The notes beneath the pieces are model-generated. The model made no database searches, was not told the DNA's origin, and saw only the letters and a program-made list of their open reading frames with translations. A program made the translations under genes and the position numbers. A stretch of 64,000 nucleotides of DNA. Origin: an uncultured Prevotella sp. (GTDB lineage: Bacteria; Bacteroidota; Bacteroidia; Bacteroidales; Bacteroidaceae). Location of the stretch: positions 1-64,000 of the forward strand of contig ONYL01000011.1 of the NCBI GenBank assembly GCA_900322035.1, in the 5' to 3' direction. This document shows, one piece after another, positions 1-8,228 of this stretch (position 1 is the stretch's first letter; each line of letters begins with the position of its first letter).

Positions 1-84
1 TATTTGAAGAATTTTCTCCTTGTCGAGTAACTTTAACACTTGACTATAGACCGGCTGTCCGGTAAAATGACTATCTTTGCTCAT
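1..84 (-). CDS. IS4-family transposase (DUF4372-type), N-terminus only
   Basis: Reading leftward from the ATG at 84-82, the peptide starts MSKDSHFTGQPVYSQVLKLL and runs off the window edge after 28 residues. The FTGQP...SQ..KLLDK pattern is the conserved N-terminal DUF4372 segment of IS4-family transposases common in Bacteroidales. A Bacteroidetes -7 box on the same strand (TATCTTTG, 113-106) sits 21 bases upstream of the ATG, which supports this start. The catalytic DDE domain lies outside the window, so it cannot be said whether the transposase is intact. Family assignment rests on the short motif only. Confidence 0.7.
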   Translation of the reverse strand, partial: MSKDSHFTGQPVYSQVLKLLDKEKILQI

Positions 85-120
85 GGTTATATATTTTTTG
101 CAAAACAAAGATAACCAAAA

Positions 121-150
121 GGGCTGATACCTCGTGAGAAGTGTCAGCCC
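121..150. repeat. Imperfect hairpin near the IS end
   Basis: Arms gggctgatac (121-130) and gtgtcagccc (141-150) pair around a 10-base loop. The hairpin lies between the transposase promoter and the presumed IS terminus. Many insertion sequences carry such a structure to block read-through transcription into the transposase; that role is inferred. Confidence 0.55.
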
Positions 151-281
151 TAATTTGTTTTGTTTGAAAAGTTTTACCGGACAGCAATAATATGGAACTG
201 AAGTTTTCTCCCTTTTAGGTGGGTCTTTGGCAATAAGCAGACGGCTGAGGCCGTACAGAACGGAAATGAAATGCCTATTGC

Positions 282-905
282 CTATTTTTTGTGTTCATGG
301 CTTGCCTTATCGCCCTTTGGGCGTTTCTTATGAATCTTGGGCGCTGATTTCTTCGGCTTCCAATCTTCCGTCAGCCGGTATTGGACGGGCATCTGTTCCA
401 AATCGATTTCGGGAAGCCCTACCTTCTCTTTCATTTTCAAGGGAAATTTCGGATTGGAGTTGTCGATGACTTCCACCTCCACCATGCCGACACCCTGTGC
501 CACCAGACCGATCTCCTTGGCTGCCGCATAGCTGAGATCGATGATTTTTCCCCGCCCATAGGGTCCGCGGTCGGTGACACGCACGTCCACCTGCCGGCCA
601 TTGCCGAGATTGGTGACGCGGAGCATCGTGCCGAAGGGATGACTTCTGTGGGCACAGGTGAGAGAGTCGTGGTGGATGCGTTCGCCACTCGCTGCTCTCG
701 CCCCCGTAGCCCTTCGGGAGTAGAATGTGGCCTTGCCGCGCTGTTTCTGTCCCCAGGCAGGACAACAACAAAGAATGGCTAAGCAAAAAATCGAGAGTAC
801 ATATAATTTCAAAATATACGGATTTAGTTTCTGAATCTTACATAAAGAACGATAAAGGATTGATATTATTGTATTTAGGTTACTATTTTCCGTTTCCGAC
901 TTCAA
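282..905 (-). CDS. RlpA-like septal/endolytic transglycosylase family protein
   Basis: The protein carries a double-psi beta-barrel RlpA domain over about residues 55-150: GKATFYSRRATGARAASGE, then PFGTMLRVTNLGNGR and VRVTDRGPYGRGKIIDLSYA, all hallmarks of the family. RlpA proteins act in the envelope on peptidoglycan during cell separation. A hydrophobic stretch (YVLSIFCLAILCCCP) is a signal peptide or lipobox-like segment, but it begins about 33 residues in. An alternative TTG start at 812 would place it at the N-terminus and avoid an AT-rich leader, so the 5' end is uncertain. The C-terminus is Lys-rich and lacks a SPOR domain. It is the last gene of a leftward group after the genes at 977 and 2164. 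Confidence 0.85.
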   Translation of the reverse strand: MKSETENSNLNTIISILYRSLCKIQKLNPYILKLYVLSIFCLAILCCCPAWGQKQRGKATFYSRRATGARAASGERIHHDSLTCAHRSHPFGTMLRVTNLGNGRQVDVRVTDRGPYGRGKIIDLSYAAAKEIGLVAQGVGMVEVEVIDNSNPKFPLKMKEKVGLPEIDLEQMPVQYRLTEDWKPKKSAPKIHKKRPKGDKASHEHKK

Positions 906-976
906 TCCTGTGTAAGGAGCGTGCCGTTTTTACTACAGGTCGCGTTGCCGATTGGGCAGTGGAACAGTAATGATCC

Positions 977-2152
977 TCACTCTTGCCATTCGTGCCACTG
1001 CGCGGGCAGATTGCTGAGGCTGATCTCATTCTCTTCGCTCGTTTCGTAAGGCATACCGATATACCACGACCGGGGAAGCGTGAGCCACTCGTCGCCGGCT
1101 TGTCCCGATTCAATCGAGGGTGTAAGCATGAGCGTGGCTTCCATGTGCCCCCATCCGTCGCCCGTCTTCTGGTGGAATTCGTCCCATTTATCGAGGGATT
1201 GAGAGGTGTAGGCATGAACGTCGATTTTATAGCCGGCCTGTCTGATATACCAGTTGCCTCGCCGGCATTGGTATTCCACGTGATAATCCACCGTCCAGCC
1301 GTCGATGGTGTAGCCCGTTAGCGCGTGAAAGAGCTTGTATCTCGCCTTGCCCACCTTGGCCGCGAGATTGGATTGCAGCCCCCGATAGCTGTTGGCCCGC
1401 AGGATGACACACCGTGCCGTGTCGATGACGAAAGAGCCATGGTCGTCTGAGCGCTTGGGATTGCGATAGACCAGTTGGACCTCATTGGCTTTGCCGGTAT
1501 AGTCGCCGTTGACGAAGAAGCGGTGGTTGCGGACGAACGCCGCGTCAAAGTCGGCGACAAAGTCCTCGTAGAGGATGCGTCGCAGATTGTTCGTGTCGGT
1601 GAGGCGCAGGCTGTCGGGAGAATAGATGATGCCTTCCCGCTGGGCAAATCGGTAGCGGTTGCCCGGGGACGCGGTGAGGCGCAGAAGTCCCTTGGAATGA
1701 TAGCGGTAGACGCTACCGGTGTCGATGCTCTGCGACTCGTAGTCGTAGCCCACAGTGTCGGCGCGGTTGAAGTAGAGCTTGTCCTTGTTTTTGACAAACT
1801 GCCTGAGTAGGGGGCGAATCCATTCGGGCTCCTTCGAGGTGACGACGACTTCGGGCGTGACGAAGCTCTTCGGCTTCAGCCATATCGTGTCGGTGAGAAG
1901 GCTGATACGACGCTTCTCGTAGTTGAGGTGGGAGACTGTGAGATGGTGGAAAGTGAACGTGATCACGGCATGGCCATCCTCAGCCGTGATGGCGGCATGG
2001 AAGGCACCGGCTTCTTTGGTGTAGAGGCTGGCATGGGCAATGGGCATATGGCTCACGGCATCGGCTACGACAACTTTTTGTTCGGGACTCGCCCAAACCG
2101 TGGTATGGACCTGCAGCAGGATGGTAAGCAATAGGAGGGAGGACAGTCGCAT
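977..2152 (-). CDS. Exported protein with CarboxypepD-regulatory-like domain
   Basis: A 391-residue protein with a clear signal peptide (MRLSSLLLLTILLQVHTTVW) is followed by a short beta-sandwich at about residues 25-95 (VVVADAVSHMPIAHASLYT...ISLLTDTIWLKP) resembling the carboxypeptidase regulatory-like domain common in Bacteroidetes surface proteins. The remaining 290 residues match a family seen with that domain in Bacteroidales (FVKNKDKLYFNRADTVGYDY...), of unknown function. The start lies 11 bases after the yaaA stop, so the two genes are probably co-transcribed. It is likely periplasmic or attached to the outer membrane. Confidence 0.7.
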   Translation of the reverse strand: MRLSSLLLLTILLQVHTTVWASPEQKVVVADAVSHMPIAHASLYTKEAGAFHAAITAEDGHAVITFTFHHLTVSHLNYEKRRISLLTDTIWLKPKSFVTPEVVVTSKEPEWIRPLLRQFVKNKDKLYFNRADTVGYDYESQSIDTGSVYRYHSKGLLRLTASPGNRYRFAQREGIIYSPDSLRLTDTNNLRRILYEDFVADFDAAFVRNHRFFVNGDYTGKANEVQLVYRNPKRSDDHGSFVIDTARCVILRANSYRGLQSNLAAKVGKARYKLFHALTGYTIDGWTVDYHVEYQCRRGNWYIRQAGYKIDVHAYTSQSLDKWDEFHQKTGDGWGHMEATLMLTPSIESGQAGDEWLTLPRSWYIGMPYETSEENEISLSNLPAQWHEWQE

Positions 2153-2163
2153 GAGGTTTACAG

Positions 2164-2922
2164 TTAGAGAGTGAAAACTGGTTGGTCGGCTTCGCTGTAG
2201 GATTCATTGAACCGGAAGCCTTCGTATTCGAAACCGAGCAGGCCGGCAGGATGTAGCAATCGATGCTGGAGGATATAGCGTGTCATGGCTCCCCGGCAAC
2301 TCTTGCTGTAGACCGTGACATTCTTCAGTCGTCCGCCTTTCTCCACAAAGAACTGTGGCTGTATGATGCGCACGCTGTCACTCACTTCGCGCCAGTCGAA
2401 GAGCCGTTCCATTTCCTTGGTGGCCAGATGCACGAGAATACCGTCATCGGCCTTCACGGCATCGATGAGGACTCGTGTCAGCCGCGGTTTCCAATAATCG
2501 AAGAGCGGCAGGCCGCCTGTGGCATCAAAGCTCAGCCGGCCCTCCATTCGGTAGGGACGTATGCCGTCGAGAGGGCGCAGAAGGCCGTAGAGAAAACTGG
2601 TGATGTGGAGGTGCGACTGGGCGAAAGACAAGTCTTCATCGCCCAGTGAGGCAGCATCGAGACATTTGTAGGCCTGACCGAAATAGGCGCGCAAGGCAAT
2701 CTGTTCGCTTTCGTCGGCAAAGAAGTGCTGGTAGCGTTGGAGGGTCTGCCCTGCAACTTTCGGGGAACACCCAAACATATCCTGAAGCTGGGCCACGGGT
2801 TTGCCACACATCTCTAAGGCAATCCTGCGGGCATCGCCCTCGAAGCGCGGCCGCGTGATGGGCAGCGGTGTGGGCTTCGATGTCGCGTTCATGATTTTTG
2901 CGCAAGCGAGGAGTATCTGCAT
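2164..2922 (-). CDS. yaaA: Peroxide stress protein YaaA (DUF328/UPF0246)
   Basis: A 252-residue cytoplasmic protein typical in length for YaaA. Conserved family blocks are present: the N-terminal MQILLACAK, TLQRYQHFF, ALRAYFGQAYKCLDA, the signature SFLYGLLRPLDGIRPYRMEG, and C-terminal NVTVYSKSCRGAMTRYIL. In E. coli YaaA lowers intracellular free iron and protects DNA under peroxide stress. It is the first gene of a leftward group with the genes at 977 and 282. The start is at the segment conserved in the family (MQILLACAK), close behind an A/T-rich leader. Confidence 0.9.
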   Translation of the reverse strand: MQILLACAKIMNATSKPTPLPITRPRFEGDARRIALEMCGKPVAQLQDMFGCSPKVAGQTLQRYQHFFADESEQIALRAYFGQAYKCLDAASLGDEDLSFAQSHLHITSFLYGLLRPLDGIRPYRMEGRLSFDATGGLPLFDYWKPRLTRVLIDAVKADDGILVHLATKEMERLFDWREVSDSVRIIQPQFFVEKGGRLKNVTVYSKSCRGAMTRYILQHRLLHPAGLLGFEYEGFRFNESYSEADQPVFTL

Positions 2923-3003
2923 TTTTTTCTTATCTGTTAGACAAAAAACGCACGGCCGGACTTGCGACAGCCCTTGTCGTGCGATGGAGTGGAAGTGATG
3001 GTT

Positions 3004-3837
3004 TTATCTGATTGTTGGTATGTTGAATTCCGAAACCTTCGAGATGGCTTTTCCGCCCTGAATGACGCTGACGCAGAAACGGGCATTGCCCTCCTTGAGC
3101 CGGTTGTCGGCCTTGATGACCGCTGTATAGCGGATACCTTTGCCCGGAGCGATACTCTCTATGTGCATACTCGGCGAAATGAAGATGTGGCGGTTGCCGT
3201 TGGCCTCGATCACCGTCGGCACCACATCGGTGAGGGGCTGATTGCCACGGTTGATCACCTCGAAGATGATCTTGCAGATTTCGTCGCGCTGGATCTTTCC
3301 GTCCTCATTGTCGTCGACGAAGCGCGCATTGCGGATCTCGATGCTTGGCGTATAGGTAAAGCTTTGCGCCATATCCTCGACCGAAGAGTTTTGTGGCATC
3401 TGCTCCTTGGGCGCCTGAGCACTATAGTTGCCGGTGTAGTCGGAACTGCTGAAGTCGTAGATGCGGTCGTCGCCACTGTTGGTGGCATCGAAGCCACTCG
3501 TGTAGTTGTCCGTGTCGTTGCTGCTATAGTTGCTTTCGGGCATTTCGTTCTGCTGCTGTTCCATGCGGCGCTGTTTCACAGCCTCCCGGTGCTCCACCAT
3601 TTCGTCGTGGGCGCGTTGGTCGGCACTGTTGCCAATGATCGCACCAACGACTGCTCCGCCAGCCATACCGATGATGGTCCCGACGTCTGAGCCGCGCGGT
3701 CCATCATTAATGCCGCCTATGGCCGAACCTAATATGGCGCCAATGTTGGAACCCAAGTAGGCACTACTGCCGGCGTAGGTGTCGCAGCCGCTGAGTATCA
3801 GCAGGCTGCTGAGTGCTATGGTCAAACTCTTTTTCAT
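3004..3837 (-). CDS. Glycine-zipper lipoprotein
   Basis: Starting at 3837 the 277-residue protein has a lipoprotein signal (MKKSLTIALSSLLILSGCD, lipid-attached Cys at about residue 18). A glycine-zipper segment follows at about residues 30-70 (GSNIGAILGSAIGG...GTIIGMAGGAVVGAIIG), then a Gln/Met-rich linker and a C-terminal beta-rich domain (SIEIRNARFVDDNEDGKIQ...). The EDGKIQRDE stretch resembles a calcium-binding loop. The 3837 start has a good ribosome binding site (aaagga, 5 bases upstream), and a -7 box (TATCTTTG) lies at 3880-3873, downstream of the longer in-frame start at 3885. It is probably an outer-membrane protein; its function is unknown. Confidence 0.8.
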   Translation of the reverse strand: MKKSLTIALSSLLILSGCDTYAGSSAYLGSNIGAILGSAIGGINDGPRGSDVGTIIGMAGGAVVGAIIGNSADQRAHDEMVEHREAVKQRRMEQQQNEMPESNYSSNDTDNYTSGFDATNSGDDRIYDFSSSDYTGNYSAQAPKEQMPQNSSVEDMAQSFTYTPSIEIRNARFVDDNEDGKIQRDEICKIIFEVINRGNQPLTDVVPTVIEANGNRHIFISPSMHIESIAPGKGIRYTAVIKADNRLKEGNARFCVSVIQGGKAISKVSEFNIPTIR

Positions 3838-3872
3838 AATTATCCTTTCTTTGTTGTCCCACTTCGTAACTG

Positions 3873-3880
3873 CAAAGATA
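3873..3880 (-). promoter_or_regulatory. Promoter -7 box of the lipoprotein gene
   Basis: TATCTTTG on the minus strand fits the Bacteroidetes -7 consensus TAnnTTTG and leaves a leader of about 30 bases before the ATG at 3837. No convincing -33 TTTG is seen. Confidence 0.55.
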
Positions 3881-3970
3881 AACAAAAAACGTGAACCCTT
3901 CGATTCGTTTTCCTACTTTAACATAGGGAAATCCCTATAAAGACTCTTCCTTCAGCCAACGCGACTGATA

Positions 3971-4017
3971 AAATAGAAAAAACATCCGCAATACACGTTT
4001 TGACGGTATTGCGGATG
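3971..4017 (-). terminator. Rho-independent terminator of the sulfatase/GH3 operon
   Basis: Perfect 12-bp arms catccgcaatac (3983-3994) and gtattgcggatg (4006-4017) are followed, on the minus strand, by a T-rich run (complement of 3971-3982). It lies 53 bases past the stop of the last gene in the leftward operon. The rest of 3838-4069 shows no gene. Confidence 0.85.
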
Positions 4018-4069
4018 GAGCATTCTGTCGGCCCGACTGTAGTCGGCTGGTGGATTTCAGTCTCCCAAA

Positions 4070-5764
4070 TCAATATTCTTTCACCTTGAGATCCTTGCGA
4101 TACTTGTTGAGCAATGACTTTAAATCCTTTGTTATTTTTTCAGTTCCAGGCTGCCCGAAGATGTTGTTCACCTCGTTGGGATCGGCCTTGAGATCGTAGA
4201 GTTCCCAAGAGTCGATGTCCGGGTCGCTGTCACGGGTGTAATCGAGTTTGCGGAGCATTTGCAGTATACGGTGTTCCGTCGTCTTTGGATCGGTCTGATA
4301 CCATCTTGTCTCGGCTCGGTGTCCTCCCTTGCCATAGAAGTGGATGAGCTTGTAGCGCTCGGTGCGCACCCCGTCGTGGCGCCTCACCTGGTGGAAGGCG
4401 GGATAGTCGTAGTAGTGATAATAGATGCTCTTGCGCCAGTCGGCGGGCATCTTTCCGTTCCAGACCTCGGTGAGGCTGCGTCCGCTCATCTCGCCGGTCT
4501 TCTTCCCACCGGCCAGTTGGAGGAAGGTGGGGGCATAGTCGATGTTCTGCACCATGGCCGAGCAGTGTTGTCCGGGATTGATATGTCCCTTCCAAGCCAT
4601 GAGAAGAGGCGTGCGCAGACTCTGCTCATACATGAAGCGTTTGTCAAACCAGTTGTGCTCGCCCAAGTAGAATCCCTGGTCGCTGGTGTAGATGATCACG
4701 GTGTTGCTGTCCAGACCGTTGGCCTTTAAATAGTCGAGGATCTGTCCCACGTTGTCGTCCACGCTTCGCACACAGGCAAGGTAGTCGCGCATATAGGCCT
4801 GGTATTTCCACTCTGAAAGCGCGTTGCCCGTGAGGTGGCGGTTGATGAATTGCTCTCCACGCGGGATGTAGTAGCGGTTCCAAGCGGCACGCTGCTCGGG
4901 AGTCATGCGCTCAACCCCAACGCGATAGCACATCCAAGAGAATTCTTGGTTGTAGGGATCCTTGAGGGAGTCCTTCATCTGCACCACCTTCAGATCCTGG
5001 ATGAGTTCCAAGTCCTTGGTGATGCTCATCCGCTGTGTGCGCGCGGCGGAGCAGCGGGTGGCGTAGTCGTCGTAGAAGGTGGCGGGCAGGGGGAAGGTGA
5101 CATCGTCGAAGAGGCCGAGATACTTCAAGTTGGGCATCTGGTTGCGGTGAGGAGCCTTGAAGTGTACCATGAGGAAGAAGGGCTTCGACTTGTCGCGGTG
5201 ATCAAGGAAGTCTTTGGCATGACTGGCCACGAGGTCTGCGCTGTAGCCCTGCTCCTGAACGTAGCGGCCTCCGGTGTCGGTGCCCTTGAACTGCGGATTG
5301 TAATATTCGCCCTGTCCGTTGTAGATGTGATAGTAGTCGAATCCCTTGGGTGTGCAGGGGATGTGCCACTTTCCGATGAGCCCTGTCTGATAGCCGCACT
5401 GTTGGAGAAGTTCTGAGACAAACACCTTCGTTGTGTCGATGCCCTCGTTGAGCTGTTCCTGTCCGTTCTGATGGCTGTAGAGTCCGGTTATGGTACAGGC
5501 CCGGCTGGGTGTTGATAGAGAGTTCTCCACAAAGGCCTGATCGAAGGTCACGCCGGCTTTGGCGATTCTATCGATGTTGGGTGTGGGGGCGAACTTCGAG
5601 ATCTCGCTGCCATAGGCACTGATGGCCTGGTAGGCATGGTCGTCGCTCATGATGTAGATGATATTGGGATGCTGGGCGGACTGTTGGTTCTGCGCCGTCG
5701 TCTTGAGTCCCGGCAGCAAGGCCAGGATTCCTGCCGTGAGGTTGACTTGTTGGGTGATATTCAT
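4070..5764 (-). CDS. Serine-type sulfatase (S1 family), probable N-acetylglucosamine-6-sulfatase-like
   Basis: A 564-residue exported sulfatase. The alkaline-phosphatase-superfamily fold is shown by NIIYIMSDDHAYQAISAYG (metal-binding Asp pair), the activation motif S-T-P-S-R in NSLSTPSRACTITG near residue 85 (Ser is the formylglycine precursor), GLIGKWHIPCTPKGFDYY, KAPHRNQMP, and YTSDQGFYLGEHNWFDKR. The order and C-terminal ELYDLKADPNEVNNI resemble the S1_11 N-acetylglucosamine-6-sulfatase group; the substrate is inferred. The start at 5764 overlaps the GH3 stop as ATGA, indicating translational coupling. Activation would need the maturase at 9769. The longer in-frame extension to 5911 lies inside the GH3 gene and is not used here. 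Confidence 0.88.
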   Translation of the reverse strand: MNITQQVNLTAGILALLPGLKTTAQNQQSAQHPNIIYIMSDDHAYQAISAYGSEISKFAPTPNIDRIAKAGVTFDQAFVENSLSTPSRACTITGLYSHQNGQEQLNEGIDTTKVFVSELLQQCGYQTGLIGKWHIPCTPKGFDYYHIYNGQGEYYNPQFKGTDTGGRYVQEQGYSADLVASHAKDFLDHRDKSKPFFLMVHFKAPHRNQMPNLKYLGLFDDVTFPLPATFYDDYATRCSAARTQRMSITKDLELIQDLKVVQMKDSLKDPYNQEFSWMCYRVGVERMTPEQRAAWNRYYIPRGEQFINRHLTGNALSEWKYQAYMRDYLACVRSVDDNVGQILDYLKANGLDSNTVIIYTSDQGFYLGEHNWFDKRFMYEQSLRTPLLMAWKGHINPGQHCSAMVQNIDYAPTFLQLAGGKKTGEMSGRSLTEVWNGKMPADWRKSIYYHYYDYPAFHQVRRHDGVRTERYKLIHFYGKGGHRAETRWYQTDPKTTEHRILQMLRKLDYTRDSDPDIDSWELYDLKADPNEVNNIFGQPGTEKITKDLKSLLNKYRKDLKVKEY

Positions 5765-8136
5765 CTTGCGTTGTATTGATATGATGGAAGCAGACAGGGG
5801 GTTACGGTCTCTGTCACGCGACCTTTTTCCGTAATGTTCATTTGCAGAGGCTTTGTGTCGGCTGCGTTGCGTGCAATGAGCAGACGGTAAGTGCCGGGTT
5901 CCACTTGCCAACAGTTGCCGGCCGTGTTGAACGAAGCCAGGTCGCTGTAGGGAATATGGAGAGTGATGGTCTCGCTTTCACCCGGGGCCAGTTCGTGCGT
6001 CTTGGCATAAGCCTTCAGTTCACGGGCTGGCTTGTTCATATCTTTTGCAGGTGCGCAGACATAGACCTGCACCACCTCCTTGCCCTTCAGCTTTCCGCTG
6101 TTGGCGACATTGACCGAGAGCGAGATGTTGCCTGAGGCGTCTACCGTGGCAGAGGGCTTGCTGTATTTAAAGTTGGTATAGCTCAATCCGAATCCAAAGG
6201 GGAAGCTGACGGGCACATTGCGGGTCGTGTAGTAGCGATAGCCCACGTAGATGCTGTCGTTGTAGGTGATGACATCAAAGTTTTTCTTCTTACCCAATTT
6301 GGCATTGCCGCCCTGAATACCATTGTACGAATTCATGAGCTCAGCGTCTGAGATGTCGTCGGGGCGCACGAAATCATTGGCCGACGGCACGTCGCTATAG
6401 CAGCGAGGCCATGTCATGGGCAGGCGGCCCGAAGGAGTCACTTTGCCCGAGAGTATGTCGGCCACGGCGTTGCCACCCTCCTGTCCGGGCAGCCAGGCTG
6501 CCAATACGGCATCGGGGGCGCCAATCCACGAGGCAGTCTCTATCGGGCCACACACGTTGAGGATCACCACGGCTTTTTTGCCCTTGGCGTGGAAAGCCTT
6601 GCAGACGGTGGAGATCATCTCCTTCTCGGCTGGCGTGAGGTTGAAGCCTCCCTCAATCTTTCGGTCGGCAAACTCGCCCGAGCTCTTGCCGATGGTGATG
6701 ACTGCCATGTCGTTTTCGGCAGCAAGTCGGTTGACATCCACTCCGTTGAGGCTCATCTCCGGGATCATCTTGATGGGAAGGAACTGGGCATAGAGAGAGG
6801 TGTCTTTGGGAACTCTGGTTTTGGCCTCGGGAATATACTGCTCATAGGTCTCGCGCAGATCTTTGTCTACGCTGTAGCCTGCATTCTGAAGACCCTCGAT
6901 GAGCGAGACCACATAAGCGTGATGCACATCGCCCGAGCCGGTTCCGCCCGCTAAGAAATCGTAGGAAGTGCGGCCGAAGACAGCCATTTTCTTGACTTTT
7001 GAGGAAATGGGGAGTGTCTGTTTCTGGTTTTTGAGCAGTACCATGCCTTCTGTAGCAGCCTCTCTTGCCACAACTGCGTGGGCCTTCAGGTCGGGATGGT
7101 TGTCGGGTACGTAGCCATTGAAGCGTGGTGAGCGCTGTATCATTTCTAAGGTGCGCTTGAGGTTGCGGTCCAAGTCCTCATAGTTGAGTAGGCCTCTGTT
7201 GATGGCCTCTGTGATGTCTCTTGTTTGTGTGTATCGGCCGGGCATGAGCAGATCGTTGCCGGCCACGACTTGCTGAACGGCATTGCGCCCGCCATACCAG
7301 TCGGTAGTGACGACTCCTTTGAATCCCCATTCGCGGCGCAGAATCTCCGAGAGCAGGTCGGCCCGCTCGCTGGTCATCGTGCCGTTGACGAGATTATAAG
7401 ACGACATCACCGTCCAGGGCTGAGCTTCCTTCACGGCTATCTCGAAAGGTTTGAGGTAGATCTCCCGGGCTGTACGCGGGTCGACAACGACATTGTAGCC
7501 GGTGCGGTTGGTCTCCTGATTGTTGAGGGCGAAGTGCTTCACCGAAGTGCCTACGCCGTTGCTTTGTATGCCTCGCACCATGGCCGCGGCAGTCTTGCCG
7601 GCCACGAGCGGATCCTCACTGTAATACTCAAAGTTGCGTCCACAGAGCGGGTTGCGCATGATATTGATGCCGGGTGCCAAGAGTACGTCTACTCCATAGT
7701 GCTTCACCTCGTCGCCCATGGCGTGGCCCACGCTTTCTACTAACGTCTGGTTCCAAGTGGAGCTGAGCAGCGTGCCCACGGGGAAATGGGTGCAATAGAA
7801 GGTATTGTCGGTGCCTGCGCGGGTGGGGCTGATGCGCAGTCCGGCCGGACCATCGGCCATCACCAGAACGGGAATACCCAAGCGGTCGACACCGCCAATC
7901 TGTCCGGCGGCACCCGGCACAAGACTGCTGGCATTGCCGATGGTGGCTGCGTCCAAAGTGGCCATCTGTCCGTTGGGGCCGATGATGACTTTAAGCTTCT
8001 CCTGGAGTGTCATGGCATTGATGACCTGCTGGAGAGGAGCCTTGCCCAACTGAGGAGTCTGGGCGCTCATTTGAGTGGCGTTGCTGATGGCCAAAGCGGA
8101 TACTGCCAATCGGATATAAGAAATGTTGGATTTCAT
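5761..8136 (-). CDS. Glycoside hydrolase family 3 (beta-glycosidase)
   Basis: A 791-residue exported GH3 enzyme with signal peptide (cleavage after about SAQT). The (beta/alpha)8 domain holds MADGPAGLRISP, APGINIMRNPLCGRNFEYYS, VKHFALNNQETNR and the nucleophile Asp in GFKGVVTTDWYGG (about residue 280). The alpha/beta sandwich (MVLLKNQKQTLPI, AAWLPGQEGGNAVADILSG) and a C-terminal fibronectin-III-like domain (FPFGFGLSYTNF) follow. Known activities of such enzymes are beta-glucosidase, xylosidase and N-acetylglucosaminidase; sequence alone does not decide. It lies between two sulfatases in one leftward operon, so it probably trims sugars uncovered by desulfation. Confidence 0.92.
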   Translation of the reverse strand: MKSNISYIRLAVSALAISNATQMSAQTPQLGKAPLQQVINAMTLQEKLKVIIGPNGQMATLDAATIGNASSLVPGAAGQIGGVDRLGIPVLVMADGPAGLRISPTRAGTDNTFYCTHFPVGTLLSSTWNQTLVESVGHAMGDEVKHYGVDVLLAPGINIMRNPLCGRNFEYYSEDPLVAGKTAAAMVRGIQSNGVGTSVKHFALNNQETNRTGYNVVVDPRTAREIYLKPFEIAVKEAQPWTVMSSYNLVNGTMTSERADLLSEILRREWGFKGVVTTDWYGGRNAVQQVVAGNDLLMPGRYTQTRDITEAINRGLLNYEDLDRNLKRTLEMIQRSPRFNGYVPDNHPDLKAHAVVAREAATEGMVLLKNQKQTLPISSKVKKMAVFGRTSYDFLAGGTGSGDVHHAYVVSLIEGLQNAGYSVDKDLRETYEQYIPEAKTRVPKDTSLYAQFLPIKMIPEMSLNGVDVNRLAAENDMAVITIGKSSGEFADRKIEGGFNLTPAEKEMISTVCKAFHAKGKKAVVILNVCGPIETASWIGAPDAVLAAWLPGQEGGNAVADILSGKVTPSGRLPMTWPRCYSDVPSANDFVRPDDISDAELMNSYNGIQGGNAKLGKKKNFDVITYNDSIYVGYRYYTTRNVPVSFPFGFGLSYTNFKYSKPSATVDASGNISLSVNVANSGKLKGKEVVQVYVCAPAKDMNKPARELKAYAKTHELAPGESETITLHIPYSDLASFNTAGNCWQVEPGTYRLLIARNAADTKPLQMNITEKGRVTETVTPCLLPSYQYNAR

Positions 8137-8228
8137 CTTTATTGCGGTTTATAAAAAATGGGGATCCTCCCGCCTATTTATTGGTATGATAATGGGCGGA
8201 AAAGATTCCCTTCATGTTATGGAAAAAG

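Larger units (their letters stand above)
1..185 (-). mobile_element. Insertion sequence, 5' end of an IS4-type element (partial)
   Basis: The stretch contains the transposase N-terminus, its promoter, an imperfect hairpin at 121-150 (gggctgatac / gtgtcagccc) and, at 172-185, ttttaccggacagc, a plausible terminal repeat. The same 14 bases occur in inverted orientation at 53-66, inside the FTGQP codons of the transposase. I infer that the element ends at about 185; the other end is not visible, so the boundary is unproven. Confidence 0.5.
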
